Counted from the stretch's first letter, positions 16,287 to 24,634 are shown. The stretch is DNA of 48,925 nt from Rhizobium sp. Q54 (GCA_945861895.1 CAMAWF010000018.1:1-48925), one strand, 5' to 3'. Notes: generated by a model from the sequence alone, not told the origin. Made by a program: numbers and translations.

Positions 16287-17324
16287 TCAATAGGCCGCGC
16301 TGGCCTTCGCGAGCTGCGCCTTGAGCTCCTTGATGATCGCATCCGGATTGCCGCCGGCCTTCTTGACGTTGTCGGCCCAGGTCTTTTCCAGCGGTTCCGC
16401 AGCCTTCTTCCACTGCGCGAGCTGCGCCGGCGAGATCGCATAAACCTCGTGCGCGGCGTCGGCCTTGAGCTTGGCGACGCCGGTGCGCTCGAAGTCGGCC
16501 CAGGGACCTGCAACCTTGAGCGACCATTCGTTGGTGCAATGCGAGTCGATCACTTTCTTCTGCGCCGCCGACATCTGCGCGTATTTGTCCTTGTTGAAGA
16601 CGAACGCGAAGGTGGTGGCGTAGAGCGGCACGTCCATGTGGTACTTCGTCACCTTGTCGATGCCGAACAGCGGGATCGAGCCCCACGGGAAGGTGACGGC
16701 CTCGGCCACGCCCTTGTCCAGGATGTCGCGCACTTCCGGCGCGCTCGACTGCACATTGGTGCCGCCGAGCAGCGTCACGAATGTCGCCATCGTCGCATGC
16801 GCCGGACGGATCTTCATGCCCTTGATGTCGTCGGGCACCATGATCTTCTTGGCCTTCGCGTGAAACGTGCCCGGGTCGTGGGCGAAGGCGAGGCAGAATT
16901 TCACGTCCTTCATCTCTTTGTCGGCGTATTTGCGATACCAGGCGTCGAGCGCCTGCGAGCCGCCCTTGGCGTTGGTCATCAGGAACGGCAGTTCGCCGGC
17001 GCCGATGATCGGGAAGCGGCCAGGCTGATAGCCGGGATTGATGTAGGTGAGATCGGCGATGCCGTCGCGCGCCATGTCGTAATGGTCGAAAGCTTTGCCC
17101 AATTGCTGCGATGGATAGACCTTGTATTTGATCGTGCCGTTGGAAGCTTTCTCCACCGAGGCGCCCCATTCCTCCAGCGCCTTCTGCAACGGATGCGACG
17201 GCGGCACCCAATGCGCGAGCTTGAGTTCGAATGTCTTGTCCTGGGCGAGCGCAAGCGGCGCGCTGCCGATCAGTGCCGCTCCGAGGGCGGCGGCGTAGAA
17301 ATATCCGGTGACACGGGCCTTCAT
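16287..17324 (-). CDS. dctP: TRAP transporter periplasmic solute-binding protein (DctP type)
   Basis: A 345-residue secreted binding protein. The signal peptide is residues 1-27 (cleavage after ALA, before QDKTF). The mature part starts ELKLAHWVPPSHP and contains the GMKIRP segment, whose arginine normally pairs with the ligand carboxylate. This indicates an organic-acid substrate. AGGGAGG lies just upstream of the ATG, and a TATAAT on the minus strand (17345-17350) is a likely -10. It is the first gene of the TRAP set and is divergent from marR, with an operator-like palindrome in the shared gap. Confidence 0.93.
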   Translation of the reverse strand: MKARVTGYFYAAALGAALIGSAPLALAQDKTFELKLAHWVPPSHPLQKALEEWGASVEKASNGTIKYKVYPSQQLGKAFDHYDMARDGIADLTYINPGYQPGRFPIIGAGELPFLMTNAKGGSQALDAWYRKYADKEMKDVKFCLAFAHDPGTFHAKAKKIMVPDDIKGMKIRPAHATMATFVTLLGGTNVQSSAPEVRDILDKGVAEAVTFPWGSIPLFGIDKVTKYHMDVPLYATTFAFVFNKDKYAQMSAAQKKVIDSHCTNEWSLKVAGPWADFERTGVAKLKADAAHEVYAISPAQLAQWKKAAEPLEKTWADNVKKAGGNPDAIIKELKAQLAKASAAY

Positions 17325-17399
17325 CTTTGCCTCCCTGGCGTTAAATTATAGAGCCGTTTTTTTAATATTCAGCCGCATGTCGCCGCCGATGTAAAGCCG

Positions 17400-17419
17400 T
17401 TAGTTGGGTATCAAACTAA
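17400..17419. promoter_or_regulatory. Operator-like palindrome in the marR-dctP divergent gap
   Basis: A 20-base inverted repeat with arms TTAGTT and AACTAA and core AGTTGGGTATCAAACT. It lies about 75 bases upstream of dctP and about 70-90 upstream of marR. It shares GTTGGG and AACTA with the site before the fused oxidoreductase. Its size and symmetry suit a dimeric winged-helix regulator, most simply the adjacent MarR protein controlling itself and the transporter. Confidence 0.6.
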
Positions 17420-17487
17420 TCGCCTAGGCGCGCCGGCTTGCGCCGTGTATAGCTCGCGCCCGCATATTGGCTCGATTTTCCGGGGAG

Positions 17488-17994
17488 ATGATCTTGACGC
17501 GGCCAAAATCCTCGGCCCGCCGCGACAAGCGGACTAAAAACCCAGCCGGTGGCGCGGCGGCGCCGATCAATTTCGGTCCGCTGGCGGACTGGACGGGGTT
17601 CAACCTGCGCATGGCGCAGGCCTCCTCGTTCCAGGCGTTTTCGCGGCTGTCGCAGGAGGTCGGCGAGAACCCCGGCCGTTTCGCCACGCTGTTGCTGATT
17701 TCGGAAAATCCCGGCATCAGCCAGACCATGCTCAGCCGCGCCAACGGCCGCGACAAGTCGACATTGACGCCGGTGCTGGAAGATTTAGTGCGGCGCGGGC
17801 TGGTCAAGCGCCGGCGCACGCACAACGACCGGCGGACCTATCGGCTCAAGCTGACGCCCGCGGGCGAAAAAACTCTCGCCAAGCTCACCGGCTGCGCGCG
17901 CCGGCACGAGCGCAATCTCGACCGGCTGATCGGGGCGCGCGAGCGGAAAAAATTTATCGCGATTCTGAAAAGGATCACGGCGGAGTTGGGATAG
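17488..17994 (+). CDS. MarR-family transcriptional regulator
   Basis: About 168 residues. A basic, disordered N-terminus is followed by a MarR winged helix: recognition helix ISQTMLSRANGRDKSTLTP and wing RTHNDRRTYRLKLTPAG. MarR proteins of this group typically repress aromatic-acid catabolic genes and are released by the substrate or its CoA thioester. Start choice is uncertain: ATG 17488 is directly after GGGGAG (too close), TTG 17494 is spaced six bases from it, and TTG 17467 extends the frame. It is divergent from dctP, with a palindrome between. Effector unknown. Confidence 0.88.
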   Translation: MILTRPKSSARRDKRTKNPAGGAAAPINFGPLADWTGFNLRMAQASSFQAFSRLSQEVGENPGRFATLLLISENPGISQTMLSRANGRDKSTLTPVLEDLVRRGLVKRRRTHNDRRTYRLKLTPAGEKTLAKLTGCARRHERNLDRLIGARERKKFIAILKRITAELG

Positions 17995-18004
17995 CTGCTA
18001 TCTG

Positions 18005-18089
18005 TCATGGCCGGGCCCCGTCCCGGCCATCTCGCTTAGGGGAGCACTGTGCCCGCCACGCGGGATCGCCGGGACAAGCCCGGCGATGA
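18005..18089. repeat. Paired-hairpin element C (85 bp), ORF-less relative of the GIY-YIG element
   Basis: The left hairpin (18005-18034) has stem TGGCCGGG/CCCGGCCA preceded by TCA. The right hairpin (18061-18089) is identical over all 29 bases to the right end of the GIY-YIG element at 36411-36439. The left ends also continue alike past the hairpin (TTAGGG). Only 26 bases lie between the hairpins. The element sits between the convergent marR and thioesterase genes, where it may also help end both transcripts. Confidence 0.88.
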
Positions 18090-18095
18090 CACCGA

Positions 18096-18509
18096 TTAGA
18101 GTTCAAACTTTCTGCGCACTTCGTCCGGGATCGGATGCGATTTGATGCCGCCGGCCTCGCGCACCACCCACACCCGCGTCTCCACGCCCTCGACCGCCAG
18201 TTCGCCGTCCTTGCGGAGAAAGTGTTTCACTTCGAAGCTCGATGTTTTGAAGGCGATGCTGGTTTCGATATCGACATCGTCGCCGAAGCGCGTGGGCTTG
18301 AGGAAACGCGCATCGGTATCGACCAGCGGATAGCCGGCGAAGTCATAGGCTTTGAGAAATTTGATTTTGGTCATGCCGAGCGCACGCTCGAACAGCGCCG
18401 TCGTGCAGGCGTCGAAAATCGCGAAATAATTCGGATAGTAGATGATGCCGGCGGGGTCGCAGTCGCCCCATTCGATGCGCACGGTACGGCTGTTGCGGAG
18501 TGTCGGCAT
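18096..18509 (-). CDS. Acyl-CoA thioesterase, 4-hydroxybenzoyl-CoA thioesterase family
   Basis: A 137-residue single hot-dog protein. The family signature is clear: EWGDCDPAGIIYYPNYF near residues 13-29, including the catalytic Asp. The predicted role is hydrolysis of an aryl-CoA to the free acid and CoA in the cytosol. It is the last gene of a minus-strand operon (start four bases after the SDR stop) that contains all steps of side-chain beta-oxidation. It would therefore release 4-hydroxybenzoate or vanillate from its CoA ester. That substrate is inferred from context. Confidence 0.88.
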   Translation of the reverse strand: MPTLRNSRTVRIEWGDCDPAGIIYYPNYFAIFDACTTALFERALGMTKIKFLKAYDFAGYPLVDTDARFLKPTRFGDDVDIETSIAFKTSSFEVKHFLRKDGELAVEGVETRVWVVREAGGIKSHPIPDEVRRKFEL

Positions 18510-18513
18510 TTAA

Positions 18514-19275
18514 TTATCGCGGCGCCATGCGCAGCGCGCCGTCGAGGCGTACGACCTCGCCGTTGAGATAGACGTTGCGCACCATGTGCAGCACCAGTTC
18601 GGCGAATTCGCTTGGGTTCCCGAGCCGCTTCGGGAACGGCACCGAGGCGCCGAGCGAATCCTGCGCCTCCTGCGGCAGCGCGCGCAGCATCGGCGTGGCG
18701 AAAATTCCCGGCGCAATGGCGAGCACGCGAATGCCGAATTGCGCCAGCTCACGCGCCGCCGGCATGGTGAGGGCCGCGACCCCGCCTTTCGACGAGGCAT
18801 AGGCGGCTTGCCCGATCTGGCCTTCGAACGCCGCCACCGACGCGGTGCTCACGATAATGCCGCGCTCGCCGTCGGCGAACGGTGTGAGGCCCTGCATCGC
18901 GGCGGCGGCAAGGCGGAGCATGTTGAAGGTGCCGATCAGATTGACCTTGATGACGCGCTCGTAGTCGGCAAGCGGCATGGCGCCGTCGCGGCCGACGATG
19001 CGTTTGGCCGGCCCGATGCCGGCGCAATTCACCAGCACGCGCGCTACGCCGTGCTTCGACTTTGCCTCATTGAGCGCTTTCGCCGCGCCGTCGGCATCGG
19101 TGACGTCGCATGCGACGGCAATGCCGCCGCATTTTTCCGCCACCGCCCGCGCAGCCTCGATATTGACGTCGAGCAGGGCAACTTTCGCTCCGGCTTCGGC
19201 GAGGCGCATGGCGGTCGCGGCACCAAGCCCGGAGCCCGCGCCGGTGACCACCGCTGCCTGTCCCTCGATCTCCAT
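18514..19275 (-). CDS. SDR-family 3-hydroxyacyl-CoA dehydrogenase (type II, HSD10-like)
   Basis: A 253-residue short-chain dehydrogenase. The NAD motif TGAGSGLG is at the N-terminus, NCAG is in place of NNAG, and the catalytic Ser (STASVAA) and YASSK Tyr/Lys are present. The closest recognisable type is 3-hydroxyacyl-CoA dehydrogenase type 2, which suits the operon: it would oxidise the 3-hydroxyacyl-CoA made by the hydratase for the adjacent thiolase. The ATG at 19275 is preceded by GAAAGAA and lies just after the thiolase stop. A longer frame to 19320 would overlap the thiolase and is less likely. Confidence 0.88.
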   Translation of the reverse strand: MEIEGQAAVVTGAGSGLGAATAMRLAEAGAKVALLDVNIEAARAVAEKCGGIAVACDVTDADGAAKALNEAKSKHGVARVLVNCAGIGPAKRIVGRDGAMPLADYERVIKVNLIGTFNMLRLAAAAMQGLTPFADGERGIIVSTASVAAFEGQIGQAAYASSKGGVAALTMPAARELAQFGIRVLAIAPGIFATPMLRALPQEAQDSLGASVPFPKRLGNPSEFAELVLHMVRNVYLNGEVVRLDGALRMAPR

Positions 19276-19279
19276 CGAT

Positions 19280-20536
19280 TTAGTTCTTTCGTGCCGCCGG
19301 TGCGGCGGCGGGATTTTCAATCAGCAATGCGATGCCCTGGCCGCCGCCGATGCAGGCGGAAGCGATACCATATCGTTCGCCGCTGCGCTTGAGTTCGCGC
19401 GAAAGCGTGAGCGCGAGCCGGATGCCGGTTGCGCCGAGCGGATGGCCGATGGCGATGGCGCCGCCGTTGACGTTGAGCTTATCCTCGTCGAGCCCAAGTT
19501 CGCGCGCGCAAGCCATCACCTGCGCGCCGAACGCCTCGTTGATCTCGAAGCGGCCGATGTCGGAAAGCTTCAACCCGGCGCGCGCGAGCACTGCATTGAT
19601 CGCCGGCACCGGGCCGATGCCCATGATCTCCGGCGGCACGCCGACCGCAGCGCCGCAAATAATGCGCGCGAGCGGCGGCTTGCCGTTTCGCTTGGCGTTT
19701 TTCTTTGCGTAATCCGCCGAGCCGACCAGCACCGATGCTGCGCCATCGACGATGGCGGAGGAATTTCCGCCGGTCTGCACGCCGCCGAAGGCCGGCTTGA
19801 TCTTGGCCAGCGATTCGAGCGGCGAGGGGCGGATATGCGTGTCGGCGGTGACTTCGCTGTCTTTGATCTTGATGCCGCGCGGTTTTAAGCCGTCGGCCTC
19901 GAAACTTTCGCTCGTTACGGCCGCGATTTCGCCGCCGAGGAACCCGTTGTCCTTTGCCGAAATGGCGCGCGCGAAACTGCGTGCGGCGTATGCGTCCACG
20001 TCCGGCCGCGCGATCTGGTATTGCCGCGCGAGATTTTCCGCCGTGTCGCCCATCGTGGCGTCGGCTGAGGGATCGCGCAGCGCTTCCCAGAGGAAATCCT
20101 TGAACTCGATCTGCCCCATGCGGAAGCCACTGCGGTGCGTATAGGCGGCGATTGGGTTGCGGCTCATGGATTCGGTGCCGACGCAAAGCGCCAACGCGAC
20201 GCGGCCGAGCGAAACCGCGTCTGCCGCCTGCATGATGACTTCGATGCCGGTGCCGCAGACGCGCTGCACCTGATGCGCGGGCACCTCCACCGGCACGCCG
20301 GCATAAAGCCCGATATGCCGCGGCAGCATGTAGGCGTCGAAGCTCGCCTGCGCCATCGAGCCGGCAATGACGGTGCCGACGTCGGCGGGAGACGCGCCGG
20401 CGCGCTTGAGCGCCTCGCGCGCAACCTTGATGCCGAGGTCGATCGGCGAGACGGCAGCGAGCGCGCCGTTGTAATCGGCAAACGGCGTGCGCACGCCGTC
20501 GATCAGCCAGGCGTCGTTGAAACTTGCGGCTATCAC
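19280..20536 (-). CDS. Thiolase (acetyl-CoA acyltransferase)
   Basis: A 418-residue thiolase with the nucleophile C94 (QRVCGTG), the NEAFGA motif, the GHPLGATG histidine and the second cysteine in ACIGGGQG. It should cleave a 3-oxoacyl-CoA with CoA to release acetyl-CoA. It overlaps the acyl-CoA ligase stop by four bases (ATGA), showing translational coupling. In this operon it would cleave the aryl 3-oxopropionyl-CoA to aryl-CoA. A biosynthetic acetoacetyl-CoA thiolase is an alternative, but the context argues for degradation. Confidence 0.92.
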   Translation of the reverse strand: MIAASFNDAWLIDGVRTPFADYNGALAAVSPIDLGIKVAREALKRAGASPADVGTVIAGSMAQASFDAYMLPRHIGLYAGVPVEVPAHQVQRVCGTGIEVIMQAADAVSLGRVALALCVGTESMSRNPIAAYTHRSGFRMGQIEFKDFLWEALRDPSADATMGDTAENLARQYQIARPDVDAYAARSFARAISAKDNGFLGGEIAAVTSESFEADGLKPRGIKIKDSEVTADTHIRPSPLESLAKIKPAFGGVQTGGNSSAIVDGAASVLVGSADYAKKNAKRNGKPPLARIICGAAVGVPPEIMGIGPVPAINAVLARAGLKLSDIGRFEINEAFGAQVMACARELGLDEDKLNVNGGAIAIGHPLGATGIRLALTLSRELKRSGERYGIASACIGGGQGIALLIENPAAAPAARKN

Positions 20537-22428
20537 GGCATGTTCCCAATCGCGATCACGCGCGGCGATATCGCTCCGGCATAGAGTTCGTCAACCAGCG
20601 CGGCGCGATGTTGCAGCACCGCGCGCTGGTTGATCGAGCCCTTGTCGGTCATCTCGCCTTTGTCCATCGACGGCAGCTCGTCGAGCAAAATCGCGCGGCA
20701 GACGCGCGTCGAACTGCCGGGATTATGCCGCGCCAATCGGTTGAGCAGATCGGCGAAATGGCCGCGCACGCGCGGATCGGCCAGCACTTTGGCCGGTGCG
20801 GCGTCCGCGGCCAAATCCGCGCACAGCCGGCGGCAGGCCTCGATATCGGGGAACACCAGCACGGCGATGTCGTCGCGGTCCATGCCGGCGAATACCACGT
20901 CGCGCACATAGGGCGCGCAATGGTCGATGAATTTCGCGCGCAACGGCCCGACGCTCACCCAGGTGCCGGTCGCGAGCTTGTAATCTTCCGCCAGCCGCCC
21001 GTCGAACAGCAATCCCTTTCCGGGATCGGCCGGGTCGGCGAATTTGAGCGCGTCGCCGAGCTTGTAAAAGCCTTCCTCGTCGAACGCTGCGCGCGTGAGC
21101 TGCGGCTGCCGCCAATAGCCCGGCGTGATGTGCGGGCCGCGCAGCCGCGCTTCCAGCTTGCCCTCGTTCGGCACCAGTTTGAGTTCGACGCCCGGCGCCG
21201 GCAACCCGATATTTCCGGGCCGGTCGAAATCCCAGGTGCAGGCGAGCGCCAGCGGCGCGGTCTCGGTGGAGCCGAGCGAGGAAAGAAAGATGATGCGCGT
21301 GCCGGTGGTTTCCACCGCAAGCTGCGTGAGATCGTCCCAGGTATTCTGCGCCAGGCCCGCGCCGGCATAGAACAGCACTTTCAGTTTGCTGAAAAAATTC
21401 TCGCGCAATTGCTTGTCGGCCCGGAAATGCGCCACCAGCGCCTCGAAGCCTTTCGGCACGTTGAAATAAATCGTGGGGGCGATCTCGCACAGGTTGCGCG
21501 CCGTCTTCGCGATGCCGGCCGGCGTCGGATTGCCGTCGTCGATATAGAGCGAGCCGCCGTTGTCGAGCACCAGGCCGAAATTGTGATTGCTGCCGAAGGT
21601 GTGGCTCCACGGCAGCCAGTCGACCACCACCGGCGGCTCGTCGCGCAAGAAGGCAAAACCGGCCGCGATCATCGCCTGATTGGAGCACAACATGCGGTGG
21701 GTGTTGATGACGCCCTTCGGCGATCCGGTCGAGCCGGAGGTGAAAAGAATTTTTGCAATCGTGTCGGGGCCGACCTTGGCGTGGGCGGCATCGACCGCGC
21801 CGGTTGCCGCCTGCAACTGCGCGAACAATGTCGCGGCGCGCCCGGCGGGCGGATTGCGCGTCACGGCCAATTCGGCGTCCGCCGGCACGACGGCGGCAAT
21901 CGCACGCGCAAACGGCGCGCCGTCATTGACAAACACAAGACCGGGCGTGAGCAGATCGAGGATATAACGCAGCTTGCCGAAGTCGCTCGACATCAGCGAA
22001 TAGGCCGGCGAGATCGGCGCATAGGGAATTCCCACATACTGCGCCGCCAGCGCCAGCAGCGCGTGCTCGATGTCGTTGCCGGAAATGATCGCGATCGGTC
22101 TTTCCGGCGAAAGATCGCGGGTCAGCAACGCCGCGCCGATGCGGCGCACGTGTTCGAGCACCTGCGCGTAAGTGAAACTGCGCCAGGCGCCTGTTGCATC
22201 GCGCTGCGCGAGATAAACGCGCTCCGGCGCATGCTTTGCCCAATACTCCAGCCGCTCGGTCAGCTTGCGCGGATAGGGCCCAAGCGGCTGCGCGCAGCGG
22301 ATAACAATGACGCCATCGGGCCGGCGGTCGAGCACGGCGTCGAGCGCGCCGAGCTTGACCGGCCGCAACGGCGCGGCGTCTTTGCGCGTGGCGTTTTTGC
22401 GCGCGGCGGCTTTGCGATTGTCGGTCAA
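20533..22428 (-). CDS. Acyl-CoA synthetase, feruloyl-CoA synthetase-like
   Basis: A 631-residue ANL-superfamily adenylating enzyme. The AMP-binding P-loop motif LFTSGSTGSPKGV is near residue 225, SLGSTETAP is the A5 motif, and the C-terminal catalytic lysine lies in EMTDKGSINQRA near 596. The long N-terminus, the WLPWSHTFG motif and the overall length resemble feruloyl-CoA synthetases (FerA/Fcs type) more than acetate or long-chain ligases. It would activate a hydroxycinnamate or related aryl acid with ATP and CoA. The gene overlaps both neighbours by ATGA. Substrate specificity is inferred. Confidence 0.88.
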   Translation of the reverse strand: MTDNRKAAARKNATRKDAAPLRPVKLGALDAVLDRRPDGVIVIRCAQPLGPYPRKLTERLEYWAKHAPERVYLAQRDATGAWRSFTYAQVLEHVRRIGAALLTRDLSPERPIAIISGNDIEHALLALAAQYVGIPYAPISPAYSLMSSDFGKLRYILDLLTPGLVFVNDGAPFARAIAAVVPADAELAVTRNPPAGRAATLFAQLQAATGAVDAAHAKVGPDTIAKILFTSGSTGSPKGVINTHRMLCSNQAMIAAGFAFLRDEPPVVVDWLPWSHTFGSNHNFGLVLDNGGSLYIDDGNPTPAGIAKTARNLCEIAPTIYFNVPKGFEALVAHFRADKQLRENFFSKLKVLFYAGAGLAQNTWDDLTQLAVETTGTRIIFLSSLGSTETAPLALACTWDFDRPGNIGLPAPGVELKLVPNEGKLEARLRGPHITPGYWRQPQLTRAAFDEEGFYKLGDALKFADPADPGKGLLFDGRLAEDYKLATGTWVSVGPLRAKFIDHCAPYVRDVVFAGMDRDDIAVLVFPDIEACRRLCADLAADAAPAKVLADPRVRGHFADLLNRLARHNPGSSTRVCRAILLDELPSMDKGEMTDKGSINQRAVLQHRAALVDELYAGAISPRVIAIGNMP

Positions 22429-23219
22429 CTGCGCGTCACTTTCGGTGCGCGTTTTTCGAGAAACGCCTTGAGCCGCGTCTTGGCCTCTTCGTCGGCCTGC
22501 GCCAGCGCCGAGACCAGCGCCTCCATCGCATAGCCGCTGGCCGGATCGCTCTCGGCGATGCGCGGCAGCCCCTGCATGACGGCGAAGTTCGTCAGCGGCG
22601 CATTGCTCGCGATGCGTTGCGCCAGTTCAAGTCCCTTGGCGAAGCCCTGTCCCGCCTCCACCAGATAGGTCGAGAGGCCCATCGCCTGGCCTTCTTCCGC
22701 CGAAAAAGTGCGGCCGGTGAGCATCATGTCCATCATGCGCGCAACGCCGATCAGCCGCGGCAGCCGCACCGAGCCGCCGCCGCCGACATAGATGCCGCGG
22801 CTGCCTTCCGGCAGCGCGTAGAATGCCGAGCGCTCGGCGACGCGGATATGCGCGGCGGCGGCGAGTTCGAGCCCGCCGCCCACCACGGCGCCATGCAGCA
22901 CCGCAACCACCGGCACCTTGCCGAACTGGATGCGCTCGAAGGCGCGGTGCCATGACTGCGAATGCTCGATGCCCTGCGCGATGTCGCGTTCTTTAAGTTC
23001 GGCGAGATCCAGCCCGGCGGAGAAATGCTCGCCCTCGGCGGCCAGCACTACGGCCTTGATGCCGTCCGGCAACGAGGTGAAGAATGTCTCGATCCCCAGG
23101 ATCGCTTCATCGTTGAGCGAATTGCGCTTCTCCACGCGGGCGAGCCGCAGAATGGCGACCGCTTCGTTGCGCTCGGCTTTCAGCGAAGACGGCAAATTCA
23201 TCTTCAACGCGGCGGCCAT
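22425..23219 (-). CDS. Enoyl-CoA hydratase/isomerase family protein
   Basis: A 264-residue crotonase-fold protein. The oxyanion-hole segment is HFSAGLDLAEL, and both glutamates of a true hydratase are present: E118 in GGGLEL and E138 in LPEGS. Feruloyl-CoA hydratase-lyases lack the first of these (Ser instead), so ordinary hydration feeding beta-oxidation is favoured over retro-aldol cleavage. The ATG at 23219 has GAGGTG upstream and starts one base after the DUF3237 stop. Its stop overlaps the ligase start by ATGA. Confidence 0.9.
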   Translation of the reverse strand: MAAALKMNLPSSLKAERNEAVAILRLARVEKRNSLNDEAILGIETFFTSLPDGIKAVVLAAEGEHFSAGLDLAELKERDIAQGIEHSQSWHRAFERIQFGKVPVVAVLHGAVVGGGLELAAAAHIRVAERSAFYALPEGSRGIYVGGGGSVRLPRLIGVARMMDMMLTGRTFSAEEGQAMGLSTYLVEAGQGFAKGLELAQRIASNAPLTNFAVMQGLPRIAESDPASGYAMEALVSALAQADEEAKTRLKAFLEKRAPKVTRS

Positions 23220-23220
23220 G

Positions 23221-23673
23221 TCACAGCACCTCATGCACTTCGAGGCGCACCGCGCGCGCCTCGCGCGTGCCGCGCGCCAGCGCCAGAATGCGATTGAGCC
23301 AATCGGACGCGGGATCGGCGGTTTCGAAGCGCATCACGGTGCGGAAATAATAAAGCTTCGGGTCGACGGCCTCGCCGCCGGTCAGACGCGCCATCACATC
23401 CGGCGGCCCGTGCCGCAAGCCGTTGCTTGAAACCAAAATGCGGCCCCCGCTTTCCGTTTCTATCGCATAACTGGCGCTGATGTCGGCAACGCCGTCCGCC
23501 CGCACGATCTGCAAATCCGCGCCGCCCGGCAGGATGCGGCCCTTGAGCTTCGGCCCTTCCACCCGGCCGCCGAGGATATTGACGACGCGCCGATCGCCCT
23601 GGGGCGTACGGCCGAAGTGCAGAATGTCCGCAAGTTCGGCGTGGACGCGAAAAATGGGTTGCGGCGAAAGCAT
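23221..23673 (-). CDS. DUF3237 family protein
   Basis: A 150-residue protein recognisable as DUF3237 by GRVEGPKLKGRILPGGADLQIVR-type residues (near 33-55) and the RADGVADI strand. Function unknown; family members are small beta-barrel proteins often found beside aromatic or CoA-ester catabolism genes. The ATG at 23673 gives the normal family length. A longer frame to 23853 would run through the divergent promoter into pcaI and is rejected. It is the first gene of the minus-strand CoA operon. Confidence 0.82.
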   Translation of the reverse strand: MLSPQPIFRVHAELADILHFGRTPQGDRRVVNILGGRVEGPKLKGRILPGGADLQIVRADGVADISASYAIETESGGRILVSSNGLRHGPPDVMARLTGGEAVDPKLYYFRTVMRFETADPASDWLNRILALARGTREARAVRLEVHEVL

Positions 23674-23716
23674 GCAAGCTGCCTGAATTGCTGCGGGCTC
23701 GGGGTCTATCTGCCAT

Positions 23717-23745
23717 TTGACCCTGCCGGTGGCGAGCCGTAAATA
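23717..23745 (+). promoter_or_regulatory. Sigma70-type promoter for the pca operon
   Basis: The -35 TTGACC (23717-23722) and -10 TAAATA (23740-23745) are separated by exactly 17 bases. The likely start site is near 23752, leaving a leader of about 22 bases before the pcaI ATG at 23774. The minus-strand operon must start in the same 100-base gap, but its promoter is not clear. No obvious operator palindrome was seen here. Confidence 0.6.
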
Positions 23746-23773
23746 CGGGTCGCAACCAGGATCAGAAATTAGC

Positions 23774-24634
23774 ATGGCGCGTATCTTGTCACTCGCCGAA
23801 GCCGTGAAGGAAGCCGTGTGCGACGGCGACACGGTGGCGATGGAAGGCTTCACCCACCTGATTCCGCATGCGGCGGGTCATGAGATCATCCGCCAGGGCC
23901 GCAAGCATCTCACATTGATCCGCATGACGCCGGACCTGATCTACGACCAGCTCATCGGCATGGGCTGTGCCGATAAACTGGTATTTTCCTGGGGCGGCAA
24001 TCCGGGGGTGGGCTCGCTGCATCGTTTTCGCGATGCGGTGGAGAACGGCTGGCCGCACAAGCTCGCGATCGAGGAACATTCCCATGCCGCCATGGCGAAT
24101 GCCTATGAGGCGGGCGCCGCCGGCCTGCCGTGCGCGATCTTCCGCGGCTATCGCGGCACGGATTTCCACAAGGTCAATCCCAACATCAGATCGGTGAAAT
24201 GCCCGTTCACCGGCGAGGAGCTGGCGGCGATCCCGGCGCACCGGCCGGATGTCGCCGTCATCCACGCGCAGCGCGCCGACAAGGCCGGCAATGTCATGCT
24301 GGAAGGCGTGCTCGGCGTGCAGAAGGAAGCCGTGCTCGCGGCCAAGCGCTCGATCGTCACGGTGGAAGAGATCGTGGACGATTTCGGTCCGCGCAGCCTC
24401 AACGCCGTGATCCTGCCGGGCTGGACCGTCGGCTATGTGGCGGAAGTGCCGGGCGGCGCGTTCCCCTCCTATGCGCAGGGCTATTACCCGCGCAACAACA
24501 ATTTCTACAAGGAATGGGACGCGGTCTCGCGCGAGCGCGATAGCTTCCTTGCCTGGATGAAGACGAACGTGCTGGAAAAAGGTCCTGAGGCATTTGCTGC
24601 GCATGCGCGCAAATTGCGCGCGGCGGCGGAGTAG
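23774..24634 (+). CDS. pcaI: 3-oxoadipate CoA-transferase subunit A (CatI/PcaI type)
   Basis: A 286-residue alpha subunit of a family I CoA transferase. The length and the pairing with a 257-residue beta subunit match the CatI/CatJ type, rather than the shorter Acinetobacter-like PcaI/PcaJ. Together they move CoA from succinyl-CoA to 3-oxoadipate. Recognisable stretches are FSWGGNPGVGS and RADKAGNVMLEG. The ATG at 23774 is the first in frame after the promoter and begins MARILSLAEAV. It is the first gene of pcaIJFHG. Another 3-oxo-acid specificity is possible, but the adjacent pcaF and pcaHG support 3-oxoadipate. Confidence 0.85.
   Translation: MARILSLAEAVKEAVCDGDTVAMEGFTHLIPHAAGHEIIRQGRKHLTLIRMTPDLIYDQLIGMGCADKLVFSWGGNPGVGSLHRFRDAVENGWPHKLAIEEHSHAAMANAYEAGAAGLPCAIFRGYRGTDFHKVNPNIRSVKCPFTGEELAAIPAHRPDVAVIHAQRADKAGNVMLEGVLGVQKEAVLAAKRSIVTVEEIVDDFGPRSLNAVILPGWTVGYVAEVPGGAFPSYAQGYYPRNNNFYKEWDAVSRERDSFLAWMKTNVLEKGPEAFAAHARKLRAAAE

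Noticed and set aside
20524-22533. 669-residue open frame opposite the acyl-CoA synthetase
   Set aside because: Same reason: low-complexity Arg/Ala/His translation with no family signature, antisense to a well-supported enzyme.
22425-23219. Feruloyl-CoA hydratase-lyase (vanillin-forming)
   Set aside because: Both hydratase glutamates (E118, E138) are present; hydratase-lyases replace the first. The adjacent dehydrogenase and thiolase favour beta-oxidation.
23674-23853. N-terminal extension of the DUF3237 gene into pcaI
   Set aside because: It would overlap the pca promoter and pcaI coding sequence and add 60 non-conserved residues; ATG 23673 gives the normal length.
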